From: Prorocentrum cordatum
Lineage: Eukaryota; Sar; Dinophyceae; Prorocentrales; Prorocentraceae
Assembly (NCBI GenBank): GCA_963575745.1
Contig: CAUYUJ010015261.1
Location: 188,229 to 252,228, forward strand
Length of the DNA stretch: 64,000 bases
Direction of reading: 5' to 3'
In this document: in pieces, positions 9,068 through 20,639 of the stretch
How positions within the stretch are numbered: the stretch's first letter is position 1
Layout of the letters: every line of letters starts with the position of its first letter
The notes under the pieces: generated by a model
The model's database searches: none
Seen by the model: the letters and a program-made list of their open reading frames with translations, nothing else
Told to the model about the DNA's origin: nothing
Position numbers and translations under genes: made by a program

Positions 9068-10030
9068 TCGGACACGATTCTCTTATTCCGCCTCCCCTCC
9101 CATGGGTCTTGCTCCCCCTCTCCCTCGTCGTGGCTCCTGACTTCGGGGGAACGCAAGACTCGATTTTGCCGGAGCTCCGGCTTGCCGATGCTTTTGCTTC
9201 TGGACGGCCCCACCCCGAATTTTAACATTTTCGTGGGAGATGTTTGCAGCGGTGGCTCACGCGAAACTCCAGATTGAGTCTCGTCAGTCTCCTGACGGCC
9301 CCATCAAGCTAACCTGAGTCCCCCGCACCCGAGGCCTACGTCTACCCGATAATGAGAGTCGGCTGAGGGTCCGAGGTGGCCCAGCACTGGTTCCGGCCAG
9401 CAAGGAAGGGGGGGGCAAGTCTTGAGCTGGCGCTGGGTTCGGGACGTGTTTGTTTGTATGTTTCGGCATCCATGGGCCGTGTGTTGTGCCCAGGGACCGT
9501 CAAACAAAGTGACCTGGGGCAAACAATTTCAGTAGATGGACCCCCTGGAGGGTTCGGGGGCCGCCGACTTTTCAGCGAATTGGGCTTCATCCCCCATCTC
9601 ACCCGATTCTCTGAGGCCCCAACCAGTTCAGACCCCCCCGTCGCTTCCGACCTTGCGTCGCCCCTCCGATCGGTCTTGCTCCATCTCCCTCGTCGCACCT
9701 GCTGATCCCCTACCTTCCTCACTCTTTCCGTGTCCCCCGCTCTCGTACTCCCATCCCTCTTGTGTCTCTCTCTCTCTCTCCCTCCCTCCCTTTTTCTTTG
9801 TTCTATAGGTTATGTCCTTGCTCATTTTGTCTCTGTCTCCGTTCTGCATATTTCTCACTCCACCTTCTCACCCTCAAACTGCCTATTGCCTCAGAGCGCT
9901 CGAAGCTCGAAGCGCACGCGTGTTTCGAGCATGGCTGGCAATGCGATGTTATGTTCATGTGTTTGCCCCCCTCTTTGTTAGATTTATATCCCACGATATT
10001 TCGCTGTATTCGCATGAACACATCATATTA
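9068..10030 (+). other. No gene recognised; CT-rich patch
   Basis: Mixed-composition DNA becoming AT-rich toward 10030. A (CT)n run lies at about 9765-9795. Short open frames carry no recognisable protein. Confidence 0.5.
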
Positions 10031-13000
10031 ATATGTGGCACGGCCTCTCGCACGCTCTTTCTACTTCTCGTTTGTTGGCATACACATGTTAGCAAGCGTG
10101 GACCCCAATGCTATGTTGCTAACGCACTACGTTATGCAATCAGGGAGGATCCGTATATGTGGTGCAATTGTTTGATTTTACAAACGAGTTGACACATTCC
10201 ATGTTCTTGTAGACATCCCACCCACCAACCCGCAACTTGGTTTGCAGAACCAATGCGGTGGCGATTGTGATGAGTGCTTGGCGTTGGCTGGTGCGTCTCT
10301 GCAGCCGCGCCAACACAAGCACGCGCGCGCAGCGGCCAGCGAGCTTGGCGCGACCGACGCGGCCGCAGTGGCGCTGACCGCTGGCACATCCAAGCGGGCA
10401 CTTGAGTGCGACTCGGCGACTGTGGCGGGCGCGGTATCATGGTAACGCCGACAACGGTAGACATGATGGTAGTAGCAATGTTGGCAACGATGTTGAAAAC
10501 GACGACGGCGCGGCCATTGCGGCGCCGATGCTGGTCACGCCGGCTACAATGACGGCGTCCTTGCGTCGGTGGTGAAGGTTTTGGAAGGAGTTCGACGCGC
10601 GCGCGCGGCCGACGCGCGAGAATGGCCCGCGTGTCAATATTTGACACGGATCGTGCAGCACGCGCGCAAAGGCGTGCGAATAATTTCGGCACGCGGCGCC
10701 AGATGCTGGAAATGTGAAATAATCAGATCGCTTCAAGAACGCAGGAGCGCGAGCACACGCTTTTTTGGAAACTGATGCTGCGAGGCCATGTGTTCCATAT
10801 GTTTTCGGGACACTTGGCATTGATATCGCGACGAAGCCGAAGTTTGTTTACCAAACAAATCGGCATACGCGCGCGCGAAGACACGCGCGTGTTTCGTTCC
10901 ATATATTGCAAGCGTTGCTTGCGACGGTGCGCGCCTCAGGGCGTTCGGACGATTTCGACGCGCGCGTGCGAAACCCGTCTGGGAGTTTTTTCGCCAAATA
11001 GGCTTGCCATATCGGAGTTTTGACTCAAACCCTACCAATTGGTCCGTTGCCCCCCTTCCAATTCCCAAGGCCCCCCTACTTCCTATGGTTATGGCCATGC
11101 CTATGCCTATGCCTCCTCCCTAACTCCTACGCCTACAAGACGGAGAAGAGTGAAATTCAGCGCGACGAATTCACCGCGCGAAAGATCCGGCGTGCACTGC
11201 GTTTCCGCAGCGTTGCCGAAGAAGAGCTGACTCCACAGTGAAAAGCGCCTGCTGCAGCGGTTGCACGCCAGAGAACTACGAGCGCCCAAACCCGAGCAGT
11301 AAAGGGAAAACATCGTCACGCAGCTGACCCGGCTCTATGATAACACGTGCCAGTTGGCGCCCCAACAAAGCGCGGCGCGGAAACGCCCCCGGGGGAGGCG
11401 CGGTCGGCGCGCTGCCCCCCTGGTGCAGCTGCTGGGCCGCGTGGTCCAGCGCGGTGCAGTGCACTGGACTGGGGTTTGCACGTGTGGATAGCAGGATCGT
11501 CCTCATCGACATCATCATCGTCATCCGCGCCATGATCACCCACTATCCATGTGGAGTCAACGCTGGCTGATATTCTGACAACGGCAAAAAAAACACGATT
11601 GTCTTAAGAATTCGCACGAGCGCGCGCAAGTTTTTTATTTTGAAAATCCGCGTTGCGAAACGCACGTTTCATTTTTTCCAATCGATTTTGTAAGCATCGC
11701 GACACGTAATGTTTTTTGTTTGAGGAACCCAGCATGCGCGCGCGACGACGCGCGCGCGTGCACTTCGCTTCATACTCTGTTGCCAAAAATTCTGGACAAC
11801 TGGTAGCTGTTGATACACGAGTGCGCTCGCTTAGTATTTGTTGCACAGGGTGGGGGGTGGGGGTGGGGGGGCGGGGGGGGCGGCTCGGCTGGCATGGTGC
11901 GAGTTAATACTTAGGATGGAAGATGGGGCAGAATCATGTCTCAATTGCACAGCCCCAGGGGGCGCCGATCAGTCTGGCCTCGGGAGGGCGGCGGGGTCTT
12001 TGTTGTAGAAAGGAGGATCTAGGTGGTACAGCCTATGTTGCGATATCTACGTCGCGCACTCTTTTTGAAGCAAGATGCGTGGTGCGATGAATTTGGCGCA
12101 TTCCCGATGGCAGAGCTTGCAGGAGTCAGCCGCTCTGCTCGCGCAGTCATCCCGCCCGCCCGCCCGCGCTTAATTTGCTGCGCGGAACCCACGCGGCGAC
12201 GATTGCGATGACTGCTCGGCGATGGCTGCGGCGTCGCCGCGGCCGCGCTAGCGCGCGCAGGCTCGCGCGCAGAGTGGCCAGCTAGGTCGGCGCGACCGAC
12301 GCTGCCGCGGCGTCGCCGACCGCCGCGGACATCCCGGCGCGCCCCGCAGGCCGCGCTGACGCGCGGGCGCCGCAGTGCGAGTCGGCTGCTCGGGCGGGTG
12401 CAGCGCCGGGGGGGCGTCGGCGAAGGCGGACGCAGTGATGATAGCGCTGCTGGTGGCGATGATGACGACGGCGACGGCGTGGCCATCGACGGCGCCAATG
12501 TTGGTCGCGCCGGCGACAATCCTGGCGCCCGCGCGTCAGCGATGAAGTTTTGGCTGAATTTCGACGCGCCCTCGCGGCTGGCGCGCGCGAGTGGCCCACA
12601 TTGTGTTATCTGAGAGGGGTCGTGCCCCCGCGGCGAGCGCGCGGCGGCGCTCGAATGGTTTCGACGCGCGCCCGCGAGAGGCCCGCGCGAGGACATCTCA
12701 TGATCGCGTTCTTGTAGGTAAGAACGGAAGACGCAGGAGAGCGCGCGCGTATCTCTGTCTGGCAATATGTTGCAAAACCATTTCCCGCGCAACAAATGCA
12801 TCTGGGAACCTCGATCCTGACGGCGTAGCGAATGCCAGGCTGTTCGCGCGGTTTCCCGCGCGCGACGTCGTGCTCGCGCTGCGTTGTTGTCAGGGCTTTT
12901 TTGGGGGGATAAAAAAAAGAATGCGGATTGCGGGTCGGCGAGCGAGCACGCGTGAGATCATTTGGCAGGAACGGGCGCGGGGGGGGGGGGGGGGGCGATG

Positions 13001-14700
13001 CCCGCTTGGCAGGGATGGCGTGCATATTCGTATATATTCGTAAACAATGAACGATTGGGCAGGGTCGCTCGCGCGCGGCGCCATCCCGCCATCCCAAGGG
13101 GCGTCGATAAGACAGGGGGGGGGGGGCGGGGGCGGCTCTTCACTTCTCCTTGAGAAGGAGGCCCCTCGACGTCCAATCTACGCGGCGCAATGTGCGCGGT
13201 GGCGCCGGCGCGGTGGGCAATCTAGCCCGCGCAATCAACGTGGGCCAATACATGTTGAGCAACCTGCGTGGATTACTCTATGCTGTGCGATGGTCGTCGC
13301 GCCCCGTGCGCAGTGCTATCTACGTGGTGCCATTAATTCTTGCAGGCGAGTTGACGCTGCCCATGCTCTTGCAAACATCTCACCCGCCCACCCGCGACCT
13401 GATTTGCAGAACCCATGCGGCGGCCATTGCGATGGGCGCCCGACGTTGGCTGGCGCATCTCTGCGGCCGCGCCAACCCGAGCACGCGCGCGTGGCGGCCA
13501 GCTAGATCGGCGCGACCGACGCGGCCGCGTTGGCTTTGGCCGCTGGGCACTTCCCAAAGGGCACTTCAGCGCGAGTCGGCGGCTTCGGCGGGCGCGGCAT
13601 CACGGGGGCGCCGACGGGGGTGGGCGCGGTTATTTGGTGGGCGACAACGTCGGCGATGACGACGGTGAGGCCATTGGCGGCGTCGACGTCGATCAACCGC
13701 CGATGCGCGCGCAGGGCGCATCATGGTTGAGTTCGACATGCTGCGCGAGAGCGCCGCTTGGCAGAAGTTGGCGTCGCGCGGGTTTTTCTGAAGCGAACTA
13801 GCGAGTGCGCGCGCAGCATGATGTGATTGGGGCTGGGGGACTTGGAATCTTTGTTTGGCCGGGGCGAATGAATTCCGGGGGGGGGAGGGGTGGGTGGGTA
13901 TATCATCATGTCTTGGTCGCAAGCGTAACCTACTTTTGAAGCGCTTTGAGTTGTCAGCCCTTTTGCTCGCGCAGTCACCCCACCCGGCCGCCCGCAACCT
14001 GGTTTGCAAAACCAATGTCGCGGCGATTGCGATGACGGCGCGGCGGCGGTGGCGCAGGCCGCTGGGGACCGAAACGCTCCCCGCGGGCCGCGCTAACGCG
14101 CGTGCGCTTCAGTGCGGGTCGGTGACTCGGGCGGGCGCGGTACCGTGGCGACGTCGGCAACGGCGGGGTCGATGATGATGATCGTTGCGGTGCTGGCGAC
14201 GATGATGACGTTGGCGACGGCCACGCCGTTAACGGCGCCGACGGTAATCACCCCGACGGCGATATGTTTCGCGCGTCGGTGATGGAAATGTTGGAATGAT
14301 TTCGATTTGCGCGCGCGGCCGACGGGCGCGAATGGCCCACATGGCACGCAACCCCCAGCTGGCGCGCAAAGGCGTTCGAATGATTTCGGCATGCGCTCGC
14401 GAGGGGCCCGTTTGGTCGCATTTGATGAACATGTTGGAAACCAAAAAGCGTCCCTAAACATATGCAGCAACGAGCGCAGATTTCTCTGCACATTCCGGTT
14501 GCACAACAATTGATCTTGTATTTGCCCTCGGGAACTTCGATCCTGACATCCTTACGAAACCGTTGTCGGCGCTCGCGCGCGACGCCGCGCGCCAGCGCCG
14601 AACGTTTTTCGGAAAAGGGTTGTTGGGAATTGACTATGTTTGTTCGCATGCTCGCGCAAGGTATTTGTCGAAAAGGTGTGTGAAAAAAAGGGGGGTTCAA
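10030..14700 (+). repeat. Array of diverged ~0.6-kb modules
   Basis: At least four related modules, about 10160-10760, 12020-12700, 13170-13800 and 13930-14640. Shared landmarks in order: YTACGTNGYGCA near the start, CACCCRCCNACCCGCAACYTGRTTTGC, a GCGGCGATTGCGATG block, a GACCGACGCGGCCGC-type block, GGCGGGCGCGGYRTC, then a GATGATGACGGCGACGG-rich stretch and poorly conserved GCGCGC-rich spacers. No frame persists across modules, so a gene array is not supported. Confidence 0.65.
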
Positions 14701-14879
14701 CGATGCAAACGAAGCGGTATCAATTGCAGTATCCCACGTGGCGCCGATAAGCCCGGTGGGGGGTGGGAGTGTTTGGGTGTTGCTTTTTCGGGGGGCAAGG
14801 AAAATCTATGTGTTGCGCAATCTACGTTGTGCAATCCATGTGGGATCATATGTGTGATGCACTGTACGTGGCGGCGACG

Positions 14880-15112
14880 GGGCGGCGACGGCGACAACAT
14901 AGCCGCCAGACCGACCCCCACGCCCAAACGACGGGCGGCAACCAGGCGGCGACGGCGCAGCGACGGCGACAACATTGCCGTCAGACCGACCCCAATTCCC
15001 AGACGAGTGGCGGCGACGAGGCGTCGACTGGGCGGCAAGGGCGGGTGCGCATTTGCCGGGCCAACAGCCAGGCCCACACGACGGGCGGCGACGAGGCGGC
15101 GACTGGGTAGCG
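14880..15112 (+). repeat. ~75-bp tandem repeat
   Basis: Three to four units around GCGACGGCGACAACAT (14886 and 14961) and CARACGASKGGCGGCRACSAGGCG. It is open in several frames because of its composition. Confidence 0.65.
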
Positions 15113-15139
15113 ACGGCGGCGACACAGCTGCCACACCAA

Positions 15140-15660
15140 CAGCTGGCTCCTGTTTTTTCTTTACATTTATGTATGTATGTTTATATATATAATACAAAAA
15201 ATATTGATGATTTTTGGTGTTTTGTTATATATATATACAAATATTCATAAAAAACAGTATCCATGTTGAACACACGTAAATGCAAACACTGCGTTGGGAT
15301 CACCTTCGTACATATACATGTAGGAATGGTCCTGGGACTCACATGTATGTAGGAATGGTCCCTGGATTTTCCGATATTGTTTCGCCCATATTTTGCAATG
15401 GGCGCACATTCGTTTGAATTGTTGTTTTGCCTCACTCTTTTTCTCTCTCTTGTTTTTGTTTATCACCCTCTCTCCCTCTCTCTGTTGTTGTATTTTGTGT
15501 GGTATATGGATCTCTCTCTCTCTGCCTCTCTCTCTCTCTCGCTTTCTCGCTCACACTCTCTCTCTCTCTGCATTCATATTTCAATATACGTTTAAATATA
15601 AGTCTAGCCATATATGTGTGTACATATATATATATGAATATATATGAGGGGCCGAATTAT
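15140..15660 (+). other. AT-rich island with (TA)n and (CT)n
   Basis: Abrupt drop in GC. It contains TATATATATATA runs (15180-15240 and 15625-15645), a duplicated GTAGGAATGGTCC (15330 and 15350) and a (CT)n tract at 15435-15575. No gene recognised. Confidence 0.7.
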
Positions 15661-16229
15661 GATTCATGATCCCTGGGTGTCTCGCTGAAGCGTGATTCCG
15701 TGGACCCGCTTATTGTTGTCTGTTGTTTGTGTGCCCGTCGGTTGTTGTTTTTGTTGTGTGTTGTCGTCGCCCTCGCCCGCGACCCACCACGCGAGCCACC
15801 CCGCGCCCGCTCCCTCACTCGTACCCGCAACTGCTGGGTGCCACGTGTACGCCATCTGTTCCCGCTCCCTCTCCTCCTTCTCGGCCTCGTCTTCCTCCTG
15901 CTCCTCCTCCTCGTCTTCCTCCTCATCCTCGTTGTCCTTCTCAGTCTCCTCATTCTCCTCCTCCTCCTCCACCTCCTCCTCCTCCTCCTCCACCTCGTCC
16001 CTCTCCCCCGCCGTCTCCTTCCACATCCCCTGCCTCCTCCCGCCCCCCTTTTCCCCCTCCCCGGGCACCCGCTGTCCTGAGTTTCTCCCTGCGGGGGCCC
16101 TGGAGACTTGGACCCTTTTTCCCCGGCCGGCCGCTTGCGCGTCCTGCGTCGTTCTGGGGACGGCTCCGGGGCCCGACGAGGGCCCCCAGAGGCTGCATCG
16201 AGAGAGACAACCGCACCTCCGTGCCGAGC

Positions 16230-16500
16230 TCCTCGAGACGTTGGAGGTCTGAGCTCCCTCCCCTCCTCGAGGCCGCCAGGGCGGAGGGCGAGGCCGCGGC
16301 GCCGCGGGCGCCGGGCGCCCCGCCGCCGCCGGAGGAGGCCGCGGCCCCGCCGCAGCCGAAGCGGCCGCGGCTGCCGCAGGCGCCGCCCGCCGGCGCGGCC
16401 GGGGCGGCCCCGGCGGAGGCCGCCCGGGCTCCGAGGGCGGGCTCCGAGAAGGTGATGGCCGTGGTCAGCCGGAGCTCCTCCGCTGCCGCCTCCTCTCGGG
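16230..16500 (+). CDS. Candidate exon, Ala/Pro-rich protein with basic cluster
   Basis: The frame reads ELPPLLEAARAEGEAAA..., then proline/alanine-rich sequence with the basic motif PKRPRLPQAPP (a possible nuclear signal), and ends near GSEKVMAVVSRSSSAAA. Strong codon-position GC bias and the non-repetitive start favour real coding. Acceptor and donor are not fixed. The terminal segment is duplicated 111 bp downstream, so the exon end is repeated. Family unknown. Confidence 0.4.
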
Positions 16501-16640
16501 GGGCGGCAGGGAGGGGGGTGATGAGTGGGGGGGGGGGGGACATCATGGCGGGCTCCGAGAAGGTGATGGCCGTCGTCAGCCGGAGCTCCTCCGCTGCCTC
16601 CTGTCGGGGGCGGCAAGGAGGGGGGTGATGACTAATTAGG
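16440..16640 (+). repeat. 111-bp tandem duplication of an exon end
   Basis: GGCTCCGAGAAGGTGATGG occurs at 16440 and 16551, followed in each by a near-identical 50 bp and by GGGAGGGGGGTGATGA-type sequence. A fainter third trace lies near 16824-16865. Confidence 0.7.
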
Positions 16641-16644
16641 GGGG

Positions 16645-16677
16645 GGGATATCCTGAAGGGGGACAGGCCCGACCGAA
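16645..16677 (+). mobile_element. Family-A element, solo right end
   Basis: CCTGAAGGGGGACAGGCCC followed by GACCGAA matches the right TIR of family A; no partner end was found upstream. Confidence 0.45.
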
Positions 16678-16735
16678 TGCAAGCCACACCCTTCGGAGTC
16701 GCCGGGGTGGGGGGAGGGGGGTGCGAGCAAGCTCG

Positions 16736-16815
16736 AGGCCTTCCAGATGGGCTCTGAGTGGGCGGGGCCGGAGGATCGCGCCGCACCAGCGATGCATCGG
16801 CGATGTATCGCTCGG
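16736..16815 (+). mobile_element. Family-B element, truncated left half
   Basis: AGGCCTTCCAGATGGG, then GGAGGATCGCGCCGCA and CGATGCATCGGCGATG match the left half of the B copies; the right end is missing. Confidence 0.55.
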
Positions 16816-17229
16816 GGGCGCCAAGGAGGGGGGTGATGGCTACGGGGGGGTGGATATCATGGCGGGGGCCATGATGTTTCCCCAGATTCCATGGCGCCTC
16901 TTCCTGTTTTATTACGTCCCTGGCCCCCCCGCTGGGCCGCGCACGTGCCGCCGGACATGATTTGCACCCCCCCCCCTCTTGGACACCCCCCTCTTGGCCG
17001 CTCCCGATCCTTCGGGCCGAACGAAAGGGGGGGATTGGGAAAGGGGGGTTACGAAATCTGCTGCATGCAGCCGGTTTCGGCCCCACCGAGGGGCCCATTC
17101 CTCGATACATAGCCGCCTCCGGCGCCGGGAGGCGCCGGGAAAGCCAGCTACGTGAGCTCTCACCGCCCCCTTTGCTATCCCCCCTTTCGCCCGGCCCGAC
17201 TCCTGCGCCGCCCGTCGGCCATGGTCGAG

Positions 17230-17318
17230 ATGGGTACGGACAGATTTTGGACAGATTTTTGGGGGTATTTTCAATTTTTCGTCGAAGATCCCATTGTAGG
17301 GGGACAGGCCCGACGTAA
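17230..17318 (+). mobile_element. Family-A element, left end missing
   Basis: TTTTTGGGGGTATTTTCAA and the terminal GGGGGACAGGCCCGACGTAA match the right half of the copy at 44742. Confidence 0.5.
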
Positions 17319-17415
17319 CCCTAGTGCCTTGGGCGCCTCGCAGGTCCGGCCCGCTCCCGGAGGGTCAGGAGCCTTCTGCTTGCTGAAGCGCCCGCGGCCG
17401 CCCCGAGAGAGCGGA

Positions 17416-17745
17416 GGTCGGCCACTACTCGCAGAGGGGGGGGGGGTAAAGGGGGCTCCTCCTCCTCCTCCTCCTCCTCCTCCTCCTCTCCTCCTCCTCC
17501 TCCTCCTCCTTCCTCTTCCTCCCCCCTCCTCCCCCCTCCTCCTCCTCCTCCTCCTCCTCCTTTCCTCCTTCCCCTCCTCCTCCTCCTCCTCCTCCTCCTC
17601 CTCTCCTCCTCCTCCTCCTCCTCCTCCTCCTCCTCTTCCTCCTCTCCTCCTCCTCCTCCTCCTCCTCCTCCTCCTCCTCCTCCTCCTCCTCCTCCTCCTC
17701 CTCCTCCCCCTCCTTCTCCTCCTCTGCGAGGGGGTAGTGTGGGGG
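17416..17745 (+). mobile_element. (TCC)n tract bounded by short inverted repeats
   Basis: CACTACTCGCAGAGG on the left and the complement of CACTACCCCCTCGCAGAGG on the right bracket about 290 bp of TCC triplets. It resembles the 3123-3658 element in having triplet DNA inside a TIR, but the two arms are not complementary here. Confidence 0.55.
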
Positions 17746-17784
17746 GGTAGCATCCTTCTGAGAAGCCTCCCCCCCTCCCCCCTA

Positions 17785-17977
17785 CAGTGGGGGCGCGCAT
17801 CAGGAAGCCATCTGCTCTTCGTCAGGGCATCATGGGTTTCTTCGCTCCTCGCGCTGCGCGGTGGCTTCCTGCAGCCGTTGAAGGAGCTGCTGCGTTCAGG
17901 GTGCTCCAGGTTTCCCCTCGGGTGCACCTCGCGCGCGGGTTCTCAGGGTTGGGCTTCTTGCGGCCGCGCCTGGACTG
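17785..17977 (+). mobile_element. TA-flanked CAGT element, copy 1 (193 bp)
   Basis: Begins CAGTGGGGGCGCGCA after TA and ends ACTG before TA. A related copy of 196 bp lies at 62395-62590 with the same TA flanks. A frame (GARIRKPSALRQG... and GARIKKPSAVRQG...) is preserved in both, but so are other frames. The TA target and CAGT ends suggest a Tc1/mariner-type non-autonomous element. Confidence 0.6.
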
Positions 17978-18329
17978 TACCCCCCCCCGTGCGCGCCGCC
18001 AACAGGGGCGACAGAAGAAGACGGGGTCGACTGCGCCAACATTTTGGCGCGCAGGCTGCCCGCGCAAGGTCGCGGGTAGGCGCCCGCGTTCCCGACTCAG
18101 CGTGACGCGCTGGCGGCCCGCGCAAGCCCCCCCCGTGAGGTCGCTACGCCATCGCGCGCAAGACCCGTTCCTGATCGTCGCCCACACGAGGGGGGGCCCT
18201 CTGTCTGCTCGTCGCCCGAGGGCCGCCCCGAGAGAGCGGCGGGGAGAGCGGCCACCACCGCCGCCGGGAGGAATTCCTCGAGCGGGGGGGGGCGGAAGAG
18301 CGCCCGCGGCGGCCAGCGACCGCCCCACG

Positions 18330-18662
18330 CGCTCCATCGTCGCCGCCGTCGTCGTCCTCGCCGTCGTCCTCGTCGTCGTCCTCGCCGTCGTCCTCGCCGT
18401 CGTCATCGTCGTCCTCGCCGTCGTCGTCGTCGTCCTTGTCGCTGTCCTCGTCCTCCTCCTCCTTCTCCTCCGCCTCCTCCTCCTTCTCCTTCTCCTCCTC
18501 CTCCTCCTCCTCCTACTCCTCCTCCTCCTCCTCCTCCTCCTCCTCCTCCTCCTCCTCCTCCTCCTACTCGTCCTCGCCTTCGTCCTCGCCGTCGTCCTCG
18601 TCGTCGTCCTCGTCGTCGTCCTCGTCGTCGTCGTCCTCGTCGTCGTCGTCCTCGTCGTCGCC
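18330..18662 (+). repeat. GTC/CTC triplet tract before the DnaJ exon
   Basis: GTCGTCCTC words passing into (TCC)n and back to GTCGTCCTC. It ends at a plausible acceptor region (GATCCTGCAG at 18666-18675). Confidence 0.85.
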
Positions 18663-18675
18663 AAGGATCCTGCAG

Positions 18676-18825
18676 CTCCCCGCCGAGCGGCCGTTCGACA
18701 TCCTGGGCATAGCGCGGGAGGGCAGCGACGGCCACGACGTGCGGAAGGCCTACCGGCGGCTGGCGCTGCTGATCCATCCCGACAAGAACCCGGGCCTGGA
18801 GGAGCTCTCGAGGGTCGGGGCGCAA
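18676..18825 (+). CDS. DnaJ (J-domain) exon, Hsp40 co-chaperone, partial
   Basis: Encodes about 50 residues of a J-domain, the part of Hsp40 proteins that stimulates Hsp70 ATP hydrolysis. Visible in order: PFDILGIAREGSD (helix I), VRKAYRRLALLIHPDKNPG (helix II with the invariant HPD motif, so the catalytic tripeptide is intact) and EELSRVGAQ (start of helix III). The start is set by the acceptor TGCAG|CTC and the end by CAA|GTCCAGG, beyond which the frame hits a stop inside a family-B element. Upstream and downstream exons are not identified, so the protein type (A, B or C class) is unknown. The frame is undamaged. Confidence 0.8.
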
Positions 18826-19070
18826 GTCCAGGCCTCCTAGATGGGGTCGGAGCAGGTGGGTCGGAGGATCGCGCCGCATCGCCGATGCATCGCCGATGCG
18901 GCCGGATGTGCAGCCCGATTCGCTTCACGTCGACGTCGCCGAAGCATCGCTGACGTCGACGATGCATTGCCGGTGCATCGCCGAAGCATCGCCGATGCAT
19001 CGCCGATGCATCGCCGATGCGGCGCGATCCTCCGACTCCATCTACTCGGACCCCATCTAGGAGACCTCTA
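18826..19070 (+). other. Predicted intron filled by a family-B element
   Basis: GT (18826) to AG (19070), 245 bp, almost wholly occupied by the element. GCAAG is repeated at both borders (18822-18826 and 19070-19074). The downstream exon is only inferred; it would continue CAAGGGACGGGG in an open frame of about 22 codons. Confidence 0.5.
18830..19069 (+). mobile_element. Family-B TIR element, copy 2 (240 bp)
   Basis: Ends AGGCCTCCTAGATGGGGTC and GACCCCATCTAGGAGACCTCT are inverted. The interior carries GCATCGCCGATGC tandem words. Confidence 0.8.
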
Positions 19071-19132
19071 GCAAGGGACGGGGGTCAATGCAAGCGGGGG
19101 TGAGTCATCGAAGAAGAGGAAGAATAAGAAAA

Positions 19133-19282
19133 CGCTATAAGCATGACTTTCAACGCTCCGCGTGGACTTCTTGGATCTGCGCTGGGGCCCCTGGCGGCCC
19201 TGGCGCGCTCCGCACGCCCGGGAGGGGTCCAGCGCAGATCCAAGAAATCCGCGCGGAGCGCCATCAGTTATGGTTAAGGCGT
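19133..19282 (+). mobile_element. Family-C foldback hairpin, copy 1 (150 bp)
   Basis: Two ~60-bp arms in inverted orientation: CCGCGTGGACTTCTTGG with GGATCTGCGCTGG inward, and the complement CCAGCGCAGATCC with CCAAGAAATCCGCGCGG. The arms meet over a GGCGCGCTCC-rich loop. The whole unit should fold into one long stem. Confidence 0.75.
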
Positions 19283-19521
19283 TTTTTTTCTAGCTCCGGG
19301 AGTTGCTCGGGGACCTTGGAGGTCGGGGCTCCAGGGGGGTGGGTCAATGCAAAAAAGGGGTCAGTCAGAGCGCCAGATCTTGCAAGATCTTGCAGAGCCA
19401 GAGCTGCACTGACCCAGGCTTGGGCACAGGATCCTTCAGGATTTTTCCCGATCCTGCAAGGCCCGACTGACCTGGGCCAGGATTGACCCGAGTCAGGAGA
19501 TCCCCGTGCTCAGCTCTAGGG

Positions 19522-19712
19522 GAACGAACAATGACGTAAAAATAGGAAGACTCGGAGGACCGCGCGGATTCCTCGGATCGGCGCTGGAGCGCCCTGGCGG
19601 CGCCTCCGGCGCCGCCCCTGGCGCGCTCCGCGCTCCAGGGAGGGGGGTCCAGCGTCGATCCAAGAGATCCGCGCGGACCTCGGAGTTGTTATGCTTATGC
19701 CATTGTCTGTTC
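19522..19712 (+). mobile_element. Family-C foldback hairpin, copy 2 (191 bp)
   Basis: Arms begin GAACGAACAATGACG and GAACAGACAATGGCA (complement) and include CCGCGCGGATTCCTCGG. Same core as copy 1. No target duplication seen. Confidence 0.75.
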
Positions 19713-19799
19713 TCCTATCTTGAGCGCTTGGCTGCCCTCGTACGCACGTGCTGAAACACGGCAAGTACCGTGTTTATCGCGTCTCTCACGCACATGTTC

Positions 19800-20156
19800 G
19801 ACGGCGAGCGAGGGGGGGAAGTGAGAAGGAGAAGGCCTTCTCAGAAGGCGGCGGGGCTTCTCAGAAGCCCTCGCGCCTTCTGAGGAGTTCTCGCTGTCTT
19901 CGGGGAAGGCTCAGGAAACTCCTCAGAAGGCCGGGGGGACCTCCGAGCCTTCTGAGCAGGCCCGCCCCCTCTCGCTTCCCCCCCTCTCGCTCGCCTCCTA
20001 CACGTTGGCCCACTTCTTGGCGAGCGCATCGCGGCAGACCTGCGCCTTCCGTCTGCGTGTCGGGCTCCATGCCCTCACGCTGCCGGCTGCGTGCTTTTTG
20101 CGTGCCGGGGCAGCTGCCCTGGAGGGGGGGGCTCGGCGGCGGGCCCGAGGGGGGAG
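19800..20156 (+). other. GGCCTTCTGAGAAGG-type short palindromes; no gene
   Basis: CTTCTCAGAAGGC, TCAGAAGCC and GCCTTCTGAG words repeat between 19830 and 19965. No protein recognised. Confidence 0.5.
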
Positions 20157-20249
20157 AGGCAGGGAGGAAGAGGAGGAGAAGGAGGAGGAGGAGGAGGAGG
20201 AGGAGGAGGAGGAGGAGGAGGAGGAGGAGGAGGAGGAGGGGGGGGGGGG
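20157..20249 (+). repeat. (GGA)n microsatellite
   Basis: About 90 bp of GGA triplets running into poly-G. Confidence 0.9.
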
Positions 20250-20288
20250 CCTGCCGAGCAGGCTCGGAAGGCTTCTCTTCTCCCCAGG

Positions 20289-20502
20289 AGTCAGACGGTC
20301 GCAAACACGGATCAAGGGGGCGTGGATTAGCGTTTTGGAGGACGGTCAATGGAGAGGAAGCAGACGGTCGCAAACACGGATCAAGGGGGCGTGGATTAGC
20401 GTTTTGGAGGACGGTCAATGGAGAGGAAGCAGACGATCGCAAACACGGATCAAGGGGGCGTGGATTAGCGTTTTGGAGGACGGTCAATGGAGAGGAAACA
20501 CG
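20289..20502 (+). repeat. 69-bp tandem repeat, three copies
   Basis: Unit starts CAGACGRTCGCAAACACGG and ends GGTCAATGGAGAGGAA; the copies are almost identical, so the expansion is recent. The unit is 23 codons long and stays open. A further partial copy lies at 21776-21815. Confidence 0.9.
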
Positions 20503-20639
20503 TTGCCACATAACTTCCAGATGTCTAAAACAGGGGGTCTAACATGTTTTAAACATGTACAACATGTTTAAACACATGTTGAGAACATTTTTCTTAAATT
20601 TTAAACACAGTTTAACTTCCAGAAATTCCAGACGCTTCA

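Noticed and set aside
10030-14700. CRISPR-like or gene-cluster interpretation of the modules
   Set aside because: No short exact direct repeats with unique spacers of constant size, and the genome is eukaryotic.
17785-17977. Gene encoding GARIRKPSALRQG... shared with 62395-62590
   Set aside because: Both copies have TA-flanked element ends and differences are not concentrated at third positions, so a mobile element explains the similarity better.
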